NCBI GenBank assembly: GCA_031256435.1
Contig: JAIRQO010000088.1
Span: 1-61,681, forward strand
Origin: Cellulomonadaceae bacterium
Lineage (GTDB): Bacteria; Actinomycetota; Actinomycetes; Actinomycetales; Cellulomonadaceae
Reading direction: 5' to 3'
Length of the DNA: 61,681 nucleotides
A program made the position numbers and the translations under genes. Below, piece by piece: positions 6,894 through 14,536 of this stretch. Below the pieces are notes generated by a model. The model did not search any database and had not been told where the DNA came from. It worked only from the letters and a program-made list of their open reading frames with translations. How positions within the stretch are numbered: position 1 is the first letter of the stretch; every line of letters begins with the position of its first letter.

Positions 6894-7085
6894 GTGATCC
6901 CCGCGAGAGCGGGGATCATCCCAGGGGCGTGCCGGATCTCGGCTGCGCGGGAAGGTGCTCCCCCGACGGCGCCACATTCCTGGAAATCGCGCAAAGTGCT
7001 CCTTGCGAGAGCGGGGATGATCCCAACGAGGACATGGATGCCACGGCAACGCTGACGTGCTCCCCGCGAGAGCGGGGATGATCCT
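6894..7085 (+). CRISPR. CRISPR mini-array 2, with a partly deleted repeat
   Basis: Repeats begin at 6894 (degenerate: GTGATCC start, ATCATCCC end), 6955 (only GTGCTCCCC left), 6996 (CTTG in place of CCCG) and 7057 (ends ATCCT). Spacers are 6923-6954, about 6964-6995 and 7025-7056. The second repeat has lost its hairpin and right end (20-21 nt), while the adjoining spacer is full length. Two spacers read as open frames. Same repeat family as array 1. Confidence 0.88.
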
Positions 7086-7191
7086 CACGGACGCAATCTA
7101 CGAGGCGTCCGACGCCACGAGCAGCGCGACCAGGCCGCAAGCACTACTCCACCCGCCCATCATCGAACCGTGGGGGACACCGCAAGGCTAA
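7078..7191 (+). other. short frame that begins inside a CRISPR repeat
   Basis: The last repeat of array 2 supplies an ATG at 7078. The frame continues for 37 residues through the flank, ending LLHPPIIEPWGTPQG and a TAA. The flank part looks protein-like and is probably the 3' end of a lost gene. Translation from the repeat is only a possibility; no proper ribosome site is visible. Confidence 0.25.
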
Positions 7192-7412
7192 CTGGATTCT
7201 CCGGATGGCCATCGGATCGCCTTGGCTTGCGAATCGTGCAAGTGTTCTGAGAACGCAACCCACTCAGCACGACGTTCCTCATGGTCAGCCTCGCGTTCCG
7301 ACTTACGTGTGGCGCGCCTCCATATTCCGTTGGCTACCCAGAGTGCAAAAAACACTAACATCAGGCCAACAACGCCAATAACGCCGATCCCGGCCGCTGG
7401 AATCACATACAC
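7188..7412 (-). CDS. small single-TM protein
   Basis: About 74 residues from a GTG at 7412. A strongly hydrophobic helix (VIPAAGIGVIGVVGLMLVFF) is followed by a basic and acidic coiled segment rich in Arg and Glu. The upstream frame extends further, but without a good start. No family recognised. It lies between CRISPR repeats. Confidence 0.4.
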   Translation of the reverse strand: MYVIPAAGIGVIGVVGLMLVFFALWVANGIWRRATRKSEREADHEERRAEWVAFSEHLHDSQAKAIRWPSGESS

Positions 7413-7468
7413 GTCGCCATCATGCGCGCAACTCGTGCGCAAAGTCAAGAGCACCAAGGAGGTGCGCC

Positions 7469-7630
7469 ATGAGCCTGGAACGTACCGTCGTCATCGCCCT
7501 AGACATCGACGCACAAGTCGCCATTTCCGAGATGCGTCAGTGCCCCCGCGAGAGCGGGGATGATCCCATCTCGGCCCTTGCCGCCGAAGTGGGACGGGAT
7601 GCCCGTCTCGTGAAGCGACTGGAAAACTGA
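7469..7630 (+). CDS. 53-residue protein with a CRISPR repeat in its coding frame
   Basis: A good AAGGAGG site (7455-7461) precedes the ATG at 7469. The product starts MSLERTVVIALDIDAQVAIS, then the repeat contributes CPRESGDDP, and it ends ISALAAEVGRDARLVKRLEN. Both flanks look like one small regulatory or structural helix-forming protein. The repeat at 7540-7567 lies in the middle and keeps the frame open. The gene is either a real fused product or a relic disrupted by a repeat. Confidence 0.5.
   Translation: MSLERTVVIALDIDAQVAISEMRQCPRESGDDPISALAAEVGRDARLVKRLEN
7540..7567 (+). CRISPR. solitary CRISPR repeat inside a reading frame
   Basis: A single repeat of the same family, 28 nt, missing the T of GTGCTCCCC but otherwise identical through the hairpin and ATGATCCC end. 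No second repeat lies within 61-62 nt on either side. It is embedded in the small gene at 7469-7630. Confidence 0.8.
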
Positions 7631-7925
7631 CGTATCCTCCACCGCCTACCTCCACCCACCCATCAAGCAGACCCCCTGCGTAGGTTGTGGCCTCGCAGTG
7701 CTACGCTCAGTATGCACGGGCACGGTGACCTTCCAGCCGATCGCTCACCCACGCTGGGCGCGCGTCGGTTCGCTGTCGCAAAGCCTACGCCGACTCATTA
7801 CGTCCCGCTGCCCCGGTTGCGGGTGTGACCAAGTGTACGACGTGGCGACTGAGGAATCCTGGGCGCTGGACGAATCAGACTATGGACCACACGGCACCGT
7901 GGATGCGCAACCGGCGTGGTTCTAG
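7614..7925 (+). pseudogene. zinc-ribbon-type gene without a start codon
   Basis: From 7614 the frame is open to a TAG at 7925. It encodes PCVGCGLAV and, about 45 residues later, CPGCGCDQVY: two CxxC pairs that suggest a zinc ribbon. No ATG, GTG or TTG occurs before the first CxxC. The GTG at 7698 would drop the first cysteine pair. Either the gene lost its 5' end or it is frameshifted from the preceding small gene. Zinc-ribbon proteins of this size are common in phages and integrative elements. Confidence 0.45.
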
Positions 7926-7967
7926 GCATGATAAGACCAGCCCGGAGGCCGGTTGATTGCCAGTATT

Positions 7968-8120
7968 TTATTGACGGGAATCAGCGCGCCATGGTGACGA
8001 GGGAGACCTGCCAGTAGCAGAGTCAAAGAACGGCCCCATAGCCCACTTCATGAAGATGATAAATCCCCTTGCCGAGCCATAGATGAAAACAGCCAGAGCA
8101 ATCACTACGAGAATCCACAT
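7968..8120 (-). CDS. small single-TM protein
   Basis: 50 residues from an ATG at 8120: MWILVVIALAVFIYGSARGF forms one membrane helix, followed by a polar tail. A longer version would start at 8210. The ribosome site is weak (AGGG). No function can be given. Confidence 0.35.
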   Translation of the reverse strand: MWILVVIALAVFIYGSARGFIIFMKWAMGPFFDSATGRSPSSPWRADSRQ

Positions 8121-8264
8121 ATTCAAGCACCCTATCGCATGGTGCTCACCAACGGCTGCCCAGAAATCGTCAGCATCCCCGTGAATGCTATGGCCAACAA
8201 CCTTCAGCACAATACCGGATCCACACCTGGCGGTGGAGTCGCGCTAGAACCACTCGAGCGGCTC

Positions 8265-8354
8265 GTGCTCCCCGCGAGAGCGGAGATGATCCCGCCCGCT
8301 TCGGCTCATAACCGATAGGTCTCGGGTGATCCCCGCGAGAGTGGGGATGATCAG
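8265..8354 (+). CRISPR. CRISPR mini-array 3: two repeats, one spacer
   Basis: Repeats at 8265-8293 (GCGGAG in the hairpin) and 8326-8354 (GTGATCC start, GTGGGG in the hairpin, ends ATCAG) flank a 32-nt spacer at 8294-8325. The right repeat is the more degenerate. The spacer contains TCGGCTCATAACCGAT (8301-8316), identical to the anticodon arm of the tRNA gene at 9524-9597. Confidence 0.88.
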
Positions 8355-8618
8355 TGTCATGCAGTGCGTTTACGTAAGGGCTGAATCGTGGGTTATCGGC
8401 CTTTTGTCCTCTAACCCCTGATCGTGCGCTAGACTTATGGAAACGAGCGGCACTGTCACCAAACTATGGCTAGCGGTTATAGGAGATCTGAAAACTATGG
8501 TCTGCACGTCGCTCCCCGGATGGCTCGCTAGTCAACCATCCACCACACAGAATGGCCACCCGTGCTGGGTGGCCATTCGCTTCACCGCCAAGTGGGGCTT
8601 ATCGACGAGAACCACCTA
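8355..8618. other. intergenic region with a strong hairpin
   Basis: No gene is seen. A perfect 12-bp stem, GAATGGCCACCC (8550-8561) and GGGTGGCCATTC (8567-8578), with a 5-nt loop could end transcripts from the left or act on the lipase gene's 3' end. A weak promoter-like TTGTCC (8404) and TAGACT (8430) with long spacing lies upstream, so a small RNA of about 140 nt ending at the hairpin is possible but unproven. Confidence 0.35.
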
Positions 8619-9254
8619 CTAGCGCTGAACGAGTTTCTGGAAATACGCTTCGGCGATGAGGCTGTGACCTGCCCTAGTGGGGTGGACGCCGTCCTCTGCT
8701 AACTGTGCGGAGGTGAAGCCTTCAACAGTGGCTTGGGCAAAGAGTCCGTCCAAGGGAATGTAGAAGTCCGCAAACTCTTGAGCAAGGTTCCTGACCACCT
8801 GAATCTTGGGGTCGAGGTCCTCCCGCCACTGGGCTCGGTCCGGCAGAGAGTTCAGCAAGAACGGCTCCATCATCAGGATGCGGCAGGCCGGGAAATCGCT
8901 GGATATTCGCGTCAAAATCTCGCGGTAATGCTCCTCAAACCGCTGGGCGGACATGAGGTTGCCTTCGTCGTACCTACGCCATGTGTCATTGATACCGATC
9001 AGCAAGGAGATGAGATCTGGCTTCACTGCGCGGATGTCCTGCTCGTAGCGGTTCAGGACGTCCACTGAACGGTCACCGCTGACGCCGCGGTTGGTCCAGG
9101 TGATGTTGACTTTGGGGAAGAGTTGCGTGAATCGTCGCGCCACCATGCTGGCGTAGCCGATCCCGAGGTCCCCGGTGCGGCGGTTTCTTTCGCAATCCGT
9201 GACGCTATCGCCTTGGAATAGCACGGTGTTGCCGGGCTTCAGGAATGTGTCCAT
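8619..9254 (-). CDS. SGNH/GDSL-family hydrolase
   Basis: 211 residues from the ATG at 9254, with AGGAG 8 nt upstream. Block I is GDSVTD, the oxyanion Asn block is GINDTWRRY and the catalytic Asp-His block is DGVHPT. This is the SGNH lipase/esterase fold close to rhamnogalacturonan-acetylesterase-type proteins. No signal peptide, so a cytoplasmic carbohydrate or acyl esterase is likely. It sits between the island and the tRNA gene. Confidence 0.85.
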   Translation of the reverse strand: MDTFLKPGNTVLFQGDSVTDCERNRRTGDLGIGYASMVARRFTQLFPKVNITWTNRGVSGDRSVDVLNRYEQDIRAVKPDLISLLIGINDTWRRYDEGNLMSAQRFEEHYREILTRISSDFPACRILMMEPFLLNSLPDRAQWREDLDPKIQVVRNLAQEFADFYIPLDGLFAQATVEGFTSAQLAEDGVHPTRAGHSLIAEAYFQKLVQR

Positions 9255-9279
9255 GGGTGCTCCTGGGGTGTGGTGCCGT

Positions 9280-9316
9280 GGTTTCGACCGACGCGCCTGG
9301 CGGCGCTGGCTCAACC
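9280..9316 (-). repeat. dispersed palindromic repeat, family A copy 1
   Basis: A 37-nt element. On the minus strand it starts GGTTGAGCCAGCGCC and ends CGGTCGAAACC, with a variable 4-nt loop in the middle. Other copies: 32066, 32678, 38732. Confidence 0.8.
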
Positions 9317-9486
9317 ATCCGATCTTAGGTGTACCGGTGGCCAGAGCGAGGATCATACGGCACCGAAACCGGGGTTTTTGTCCTGGTATTTGTCCTGGGA
9401 GGCTTTGCTGGTAACGTTTCCGCAGTTCAGAGACGTGCCCCGTGTTCCTCGCTGCGCTCGTCAACGGGACACTCCTCCTCGGTCAC

Positions 9487-9508
9487 GTGAGAGCGTGAAC
9501 GCTCCCAC
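9487..9508 (-). terminator. possible terminator hairpin after the tRNA gene
   Basis: GTGAGAGCG (9487-9495), TGAA loop, CGCTCCCAC (9500-9508). Read on the minus strand the single mismatch is a G-U pair. It lies 16 nt beyond the tRNA 3' end. No U tract is seen. Confidence 0.35.
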
Positions 9509-9523
9509 GGACGCTCGTCGTTG

Positions 9524-9597
9524 TGCCCCGTCCAGGACTTGAACCCGGGGCCGATCGGTTATGAGCCGACTGCTCTAACCAACTGAGCTAACGGGGC
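9524..9597 (-). tRNA. tRNA with CAT anticodon (tRNA-Met)
   Basis: A 74-nt cloverleaf read on the minus strand: acceptor GCCCCGT pairs with ACGGGGC, D arm TAGCTCAGTTGGTTAGAGC, anticodon loop CTCATAA with CAT at 9563-9561, T arm CCGGGTTCAAGTCCTGG, discriminator A. CCA is not encoded. The anticodon stem lacks the three G-C pairs of an initiator, so it is elongator Met (or the Ile2 type, decoded by lysidine). Its 3' end faces the accessory island. Confidence 0.93.
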
Positions 9598-9726
9598 GCG
9601 CGGCCTAGTGTAGCGAGCCGGGGAGCACTGTGCGGCGTCATGCCCGACGAGCCGTGGTGGAGTGTCGCTGTCGGCGCGAGTATCACCCGTCCTTGGTGTC
9701 ACCACGCCGGCACATGGCTACGAGCC

Positions 9727-11742
9727 CTACTCGTTATCTGCACCGCGGAGAATTCGGCGATGCGATTCCAGGGTGACCAGTTGCGCGGTGAGAGCCTGGT
9801 ACGCCTCAAAGTCCTGAGCCGGATCAAGTCTCTGCACCTGGCTCCGAATCTGCCCGATGATGCGCGTGAGTTCCAACTCGCGCACGGCGTCCACGGCAGC
9901 GGCCACCAACGCAGGATCCTCGCCCATCCCGCCGGGTATGGGCGCAACCGCCAAATCCCCTACTACAGGAGCAAGCGCATCCCCGGCGGCCTCGGACACG
10001 CGAGCCACCCAGGTGGCTAACGGCAACGAAGCCCCCGCCACCGCTCCCCCAGCGGCCCGGATGGCGTGGTGGATGGCGCGCCACACAGGAACCACAAAAA
10101 CGGATTCGCGGAGTTGGTCAAACGTTGCAGGGAGCAACCCGGGGAATTGCATTGCGGCAGCGAGCGCCACGCGTTCAGTCCGCACTACGGGGTCATGTGG
10201 ATCGGGCATGACGATGCCGCCAGCAAATCCACCGCCCGTTGGTACCCCGGCAGGTCCCCCGCCCGCGAATCCACCGGCGTGTCCCCCACCAGCAGCAACT
10301 CCGCCCCCAACAAACCCACCACCAACAGGCGCCCCACCAGCACCTCCACCACTCATCGCCACTCGTTGTGCCCGCTGCTCCGCCTGGTGTGCCTGGCGGT
10401 TTCGTTGTCCCTCCGCTAGCGAAGCCTCACGCAAAACGTCCGCCACGTCCATCCCTACGCGATGAGCAATCTGTTCGGCCAACAAGCGCAACAGAGACTG
10501 GTCCTGCAACCCCGCAATCACGGGAGCGCACGCACGCAACGCCCCCAAGCGTCCCTCCACGGACACCAGATCAAAGGGCTCAATCGCGGCACCAATCACA
10601 AAGGAAGCCAGGGATCCCGCTCCGTCCACCAACGCCCGCACGGCTTCCGGTCCCTGCGCCACCCTGAGGTCACACGGGTCCATGCCGTCTGGAACCAGGG
10701 CTGCTTGGAGTTGCAACGGCACGGACCGTACCACCTCGTACGCCCGCACCGCTGCCTTTTTCCCGGCAGCGTCCCCGTCAAAGGTGAAGGTGAGTTTGCC
10801 TGCGGCTGACCCGGCAAGGAATCGCTGAATGATCTTGGCGTGATCCTGCCCAAACGCGGTCCCGCAGGTGGCCACGGCGGTCTCCACACCGGATAAATGC
10901 GCAGCCATCACGTCCGTGTACCCTTCCACCACTACCACGTGGCCGGTACTGCGGATGGGGTTCTTGGCCAGGTCAATGCCGTACAGCACCTGTGATTTCT
11001 TGTACACCAGAGTCTCTGGCGTGTTGAGGAACTTGGCTTGTACATGATCATCGTCGAACAATCGCCGTGCCCCAAAACCCACCACTGCACCTGTGGCATC
11101 CCTGATGGGCCACAGGAGCCGGCCCCGGAAATAGTCATACACGCCACCGCGGCCGTTGTCCTTGACCACCCCGGCCCCCAGAAGTTCGGCCCGCGTGAAC
11201 CCGCGTTCCGTCAGGAATCGTGTGAGGTGATCCCACCCCTTGGGAGCGTAGCCCACCCCAAACTTCTCGGTGTCCGCCCGAGTGAACGCTCGCTCTTGGA
11301 GATACCTTCGCCCTGCTTCGGCCTCGGGTTGCAGTAGTTGGCTCGCGTAAAACGTAGCCGTGGCGCGGTTCACCTCTAGAATCCGCTGCCGGGCTCCGGG
11401 CTTCTGCACCGGCCCGCTCGTAGCGCCGCCGCGGGCGTCCTCATAGTGCAGGTGGACCCCTGTTTGTGAGGCGAGTAATTCCACCGCTTCGGCAAAGGTG
11501 AGGCCGTCCATTTTCTGGAGATAGGTGAACACATCTCCGGATTCGCCACACCCAAAGCACGTGTACCGGCCCATGGCGGGGCGCACGTTGAAGGACGGGG
11601 TTTTCTCGTTGTGGAACGGACACAGCCCTTTGAGCGCACCGATCCCGGCGGGTTTGAGAATCACCTGAGCGCCAATGATGTCCTCAATCCGGGCACGCTC
11701 ACGGACGGCGTCTACATCGTCGCGTCTGATCAGGCCCGGCAC
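9727..11742 (-). CDS. dnaG: DNA primase
   Basis: 671 residues. The CHC2-type zinc finger is at the N-terminus (CPFHNEKTPSF, then CFGCGESGDVFTYLQ). The catalytic core has VGFGARRLF, and the Toprim motifs are VVEGYTDVMAAH and TFDGDAAGKKA. The enzyme makes RNA primers at the fork and binds DnaB helicase through its C-terminal domain. An unusually long Gly-rich linker (about residues 465-515, repeated GGG-F/V-x-GGG) joins core and C-terminal domain. It follows dgt with a 9-nt gap, the usual actinobacterial pair. Confidence 0.97.
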   Translation of the reverse strand: MPGLIRRDDVDAVRERARIEDIIGAQVILKPAGIGALKGLCPFHNEKTPSFNVRPAMGRYTCFGCGESGDVFTYLQKMDGLTFAEAVELLASQTGVHLHYEDARGGATSGPVQKPGARQRILEVNRATATFYASQLLQPEAEAGRRYLQERAFTRADTEKFGVGYAPKGWDHLTRFLTERGFTRAELLGAGVVKDNGRGGVYDYFRGRLLWPIRDATGAVVGFGARRLFDDDHVQAKFLNTPETLVYKKSQVLYGIDLAKNPIRSTGHVVVVEGYTDVMAAHLSGVETAVATCGTAFGQDHAKIIQRFLAGSAAGKLTFTFDGDAAGKKAAVRAYEVVRSVPLQLQAALVPDGMDPCDLRVAQGPEAVRALVDGAGSLASFVIGAAIEPFDLVSVEGRLGALRACAPVIAGLQDQSLLRLLAEQIAHRVGMDVADVLREASLAEGQRNRQAHQAEQRAQRVAMSGGGAGGAPVGGGFVGGGVAAGGGHAGGFAGGGPAGVPTGGGFAGGIVMPDPHDPVVRTERVALAAAMQFPGLLPATFDQLRESVFVVPVWRAIHHAIRAAGGAVAGASLPLATWVARVSEAAGDALAPVVGDLAVAPIPGGMGEDPALVAAAVDAVRELELTRIIGQIRSQVQRLDPAQDFEAYQALTAQLVTLESHRRILRGADNE

Positions 11743-11751
11743 GGGCTCAGG

Positions 11752-13104
11752 CTACCGCTGCGCGGACCCAAAAAACCGCGCGTGCCACGCATTGGCCGAT
11801 TGATCGGTCAAGGATGCCACTTGGTCAATGACGGCTCGCAACCGCGCACCGTCATCCCGCGCCGCATGCCAATCCTCGGCAAACTGCGTCTCCAACTCAT
11901 CCGGTGCGCGATCTGACAATATCCCGACGAGATTCGTGAGGATTTCCCGCTGGCGCGCTGCCATGGGTTCGCCTTCACGCGGTGCCATCACAAAGTGCCA
12001 GGCCAACCCTTTGAGAGCTTGAATTTCCATCACGGTATCGGCAGGAACCACCAGTTCGGCGGAAAATCGCGTGTGGGTTCCTGATCCGTAGGCGGTGCGG
12101 GTGGCCTTCAACGCGGCCGCAGAGAATCGGCCGATGAGGTCCGAGGTGCGGTTCTTCAACTCGGAGAGCCCTCGGCGCGTGTTGTCATACGTGCTCTGCA
12201 AGAAGCCCGCGCTCCGGAGCCGATCAAAGGCGGCTTCCAACTCGTTGCTCTCCACCCAGGACCCGTAAGCCTCCTGCGTGGAGGCGATGACCTCAGCCAT
12301 CACAGCGCTTGATCTCAGCACTCCCAAGTCCACACGTCCGGACACAATGGCATCTTCCACGTCATGGACGCTATAGGCAATGTCATCGGCAAGGTCCATG
12401 ATTTGCGCCTCAATGGGCTTCTTCCCCTCGGGAGCCCCGGCGCGTAGCCACGTGAAGATCGGCTCATCATCCGGGTACACGCCAAATTTCCCGGTCCGGC
12501 TCCCATCCGGATTGCAGGGCCTGTCAGCGTACGTCCACGGGTATTTCACTGAGGCGTCCAAGGATGCGCGGGTCAGATTCAACCCAGCGGACAGCCCGGT
12601 GGAGGCGCTCAATACTTTGGGTTCCAACCGGCTCAATACCCTGAGTGTTTGGGCGTTTCCTTCAAATCCGCCAATCTCTGTGGCGAGTGCTGCCAGCGCG
12701 GTTTCGCCGTTGTGCCCAAAGGGAGGGTGGCCCAGGTCATGGACCAGGCAGGCCGTGTCTACCAAATCCGGATCGGCACCCAGGGCCCTGCCCATCTCAC
12801 GGCCAATCTGAGCCACTTCCAAACTGTGTGTCAGCCGCGTCCGCGAGTAGTCATCCGTTCCTGGCGTCAACACTTGAGTTTTCGCGCCGAGCCGTCGCAT
12901 GGCCGACGAATGCACCACACGCGCCCTGTCGCGAGCAAAAGCAGTGCGATCCTGACGCTTGGGAGCCTCGGGGCAGTAGCGCTCCACATCAAAGTCCCCA
13001 TACGCTCCCGGTCCGTACTCGCCGGGCAACGGGGCAGGCGCGCGTCCCACCACGTCTGGGTCTAATGACCCTTGGCGGAAATGCTGTTGGTGCAGGTCAG
13101 GCAC
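11752..13104 (-). CDS. dgt: deoxyguanosinetriphosphate triphosphohydrolase-like protein
   Basis: About 450 residues. The HD-domain metal ligands are visible: RTRLTHSLEV, then CLVHDLGHPPFGHNGE. The enzyme family hydrolyses dNTPs to nucleoside and triphosphate. A GTG at 13104 is my preferred start, because upstream codons would run into the preceding gene's stop (13130) and the stretch after it (PDLHQQHFRQGSLDPD) looks like the natural N-terminus. Located directly before dnaG, as in other actinobacteria. Confidence 0.9.
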   Translation of the reverse strand: MPDLHQQHFRQGSLDPDVVGRAPAPLPGEYGPGAYGDFDVERYCPEAPKRQDRTAFARDRARVVHSSAMRRLGAKTQVLTPGTDDYSRTRLTHSLEVAQIGREMGRALGADPDLVDTACLVHDLGHPPFGHNGETALAALATEIGGFEGNAQTLRVLSRLEPKVLSASTGLSAGLNLTRASLDASVKYPWTYADRPCNPDGSRTGKFGVYPDDEPIFTWLRAGAPEGKKPIEAQIMDLADDIAYSVHDVEDAIVSGRVDLGVLRSSAVMAEVIASTQEAYGSWVESNELEAAFDRLRSAGFLQSTYDNTRRGLSELKNRTSDLIGRFSAAALKATRTAYGSGTHTRFSAELVVPADTVMEIQALKGLAWHFVMAPREGEPMAARQREILTNLVGILSDRAPDELETQFAEDWHAARDDGARLRAVIDQVASLTDQSANAWHARFFGSAQR

Positions 13105-13129
13105 ATCTGAGACACTACCCGCACACCCT

Positions 13130-14368
13130 CTACCCTGCAACGGCCGCCGCGCGGATGTCCTCCACCATCTGGTCCCACGCATCTCCCGGATCTGCTACAT
13201 CCCCAGAGATGATCTGGGCCTCGGTCACTCCCCAGAACGGCCACACCGCCGCCATCATTGAGTTGGACGGGGTGGGAACACCCTGGCGGGCCACAGCATG
13301 GAACGCGGAAATAGCGTTGTCTTCAGGCAAGCCGTCCAGCGCAGGCGTGTAGACGGGAATGCGCGCGGTAGCGCTCGCCAGCGCACTGTGGACGCGGGGA
13401 TCCTCCATAATGTGCTGGATGAGGTCAGCCGATTCGGCAACTTGCACCGTCTGCGCGGAGAGGTAGAAACCCTGCACGTCAACAAATGGTTGAGCAGGGT
13501 TGGGCCCCACGGGCGGGATGGCATCCACCGCGGTGTCCACGTGACCCAAGGTGCCGAGCATCGCTTCCGTTCCCACCACGTAGGGAACCTCTCCTCCGGC
13601 AAATGCTTCCACGGCATCGTGGTAACTCACCGAGGTATCAAAGGTTCCTGCGGCCCCTTCGGCAGCGAGCCACTGGGCAAAGAGGCGGCCCGGTTCGGCA
13701 CCCATGGCGAGCGTGTCAGCATAGGTTCCGTCATCACTGCGGTCAAAAACGGGTGCTCCAAAGGACGTTTGGAAGGAGTAGTACGTGTAAGGGTCTCCAC
13801 CAGATCCGGTCTGAATGGGGAAGGGCATGGCCACCCCGGAATCGAGATGTGCTTGGCGAACCTCGTCCCAGGTGGTGGGCGCGTGGGCGGCGAGCCTCGT
13901 GTTGCGAATCAAGGCCACGGCGTCCATGGCAAAGGGCGCCCCAAAGAGTTGACCTTCATGGGAAAACGCCTCGAGTGCCACGGGTGCGTAGAGCGCTTGT
14001 TCCTCCAGCGGCACCGGACTGATGGCACCGGCGTGGAGCAAACCACCTAACCAGGAATGCTCCCCCATGACCACATCCGGAGCGGTTCCCAACTGCGAGT
14101 ACTTCAGAAAATCGTCCCGCATGGTGCCGCCATCACGAGCAACCAGATTCACCCGCTGCCCCGTCTCTTCGCTGAAGGCGCGCACTGGCCCCGTGAGCGC
14201 GTCAAAGTGAGTCTCATTGACCCAGAGTGTTAAGGCAGGCTGGCCAGCAGAACGCGATCCCTCCGGCGATGCCACGGTCCCTGTGGACGCCAGCGGAGGT
14301 GGGGTGCAAGAGCCGACCACAAAGAGCACCATGAGTGCCGTGATGGCCACAACGCATCGTCGCATCAT
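13130..14368 (-). CDS. extracellular solute-binding lipoprotein, sugar type
   Basis: 412 residues from the ATG at 14368. A signal peptide with lipobox VVGSC is followed by a maltose-binding-protein type domain (LTLWVNETHFDALTGPVRAF, then APDVVMGEHSW). It should bind an oligosaccharide outside the membrane and deliver it to permeases. No permease or ATPase gene is next to it, so it is an orphan binding protein. It is divergent from an alpha-glucosidase and ends 25 nt before dgt. Substrate probably alpha-glucan fragments, inferred from neighbours. Confidence 0.85.
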   Translation of the reverse strand: MMRRCVVAITALMVLFVVGSCTPPPLASTGTVASPEGSRSAGQPALTLWVNETHFDALTGPVRAFSEETGQRVNLVARDGGTMRDDFLKYSQLGTAPDVVMGEHSWLGGLLHAGAISPVPLEEQALYAPVALEAFSHEGQLFGAPFAMDAVALIRNTRLAAHAPTTWDEVRQAHLDSGVAMPFPIQTGSGGDPYTYYSFQTSFGAPVFDRSDDGTYADTLAMGAEPGRLFAQWLAAEGAAGTFDTSVSYHDAVEAFAGGEVPYVVGTEAMLGTLGHVDTAVDAIPPVGPNPAQPFVDVQGFYLSAQTVQVAESADLIQHIMEDPRVHSALASATARIPVYTPALDGLPEDNAISAFHAVARQGVPTPSNSMMAAVWPFWGVTEAQIISGDVADPGDAWDQMVEDIRAAAVAG

Positions 14369-14536
14369 GAAACCCGTCCCCGTGATCGATCTGAACGATG
14401 CTGACGCTACGGTGTCCATGCCGCTGCCACAACCGCTAACGCAGCGTTTTGTGAAACCGTTGTGAAGGTGAAACATTCCAGTGCCATTGCAGGTCAGCGC
14501 CGGAGGCTGGACAATAGAAACGTGGAGTTTTCCCCC

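Noticed and set aside
9244-9464. 70-residue N-terminal extension of the SGNH hydrolase
   Set aside because: The extension reads through the family A repeat and ends just before a good ribosome site and ATG at 9254.
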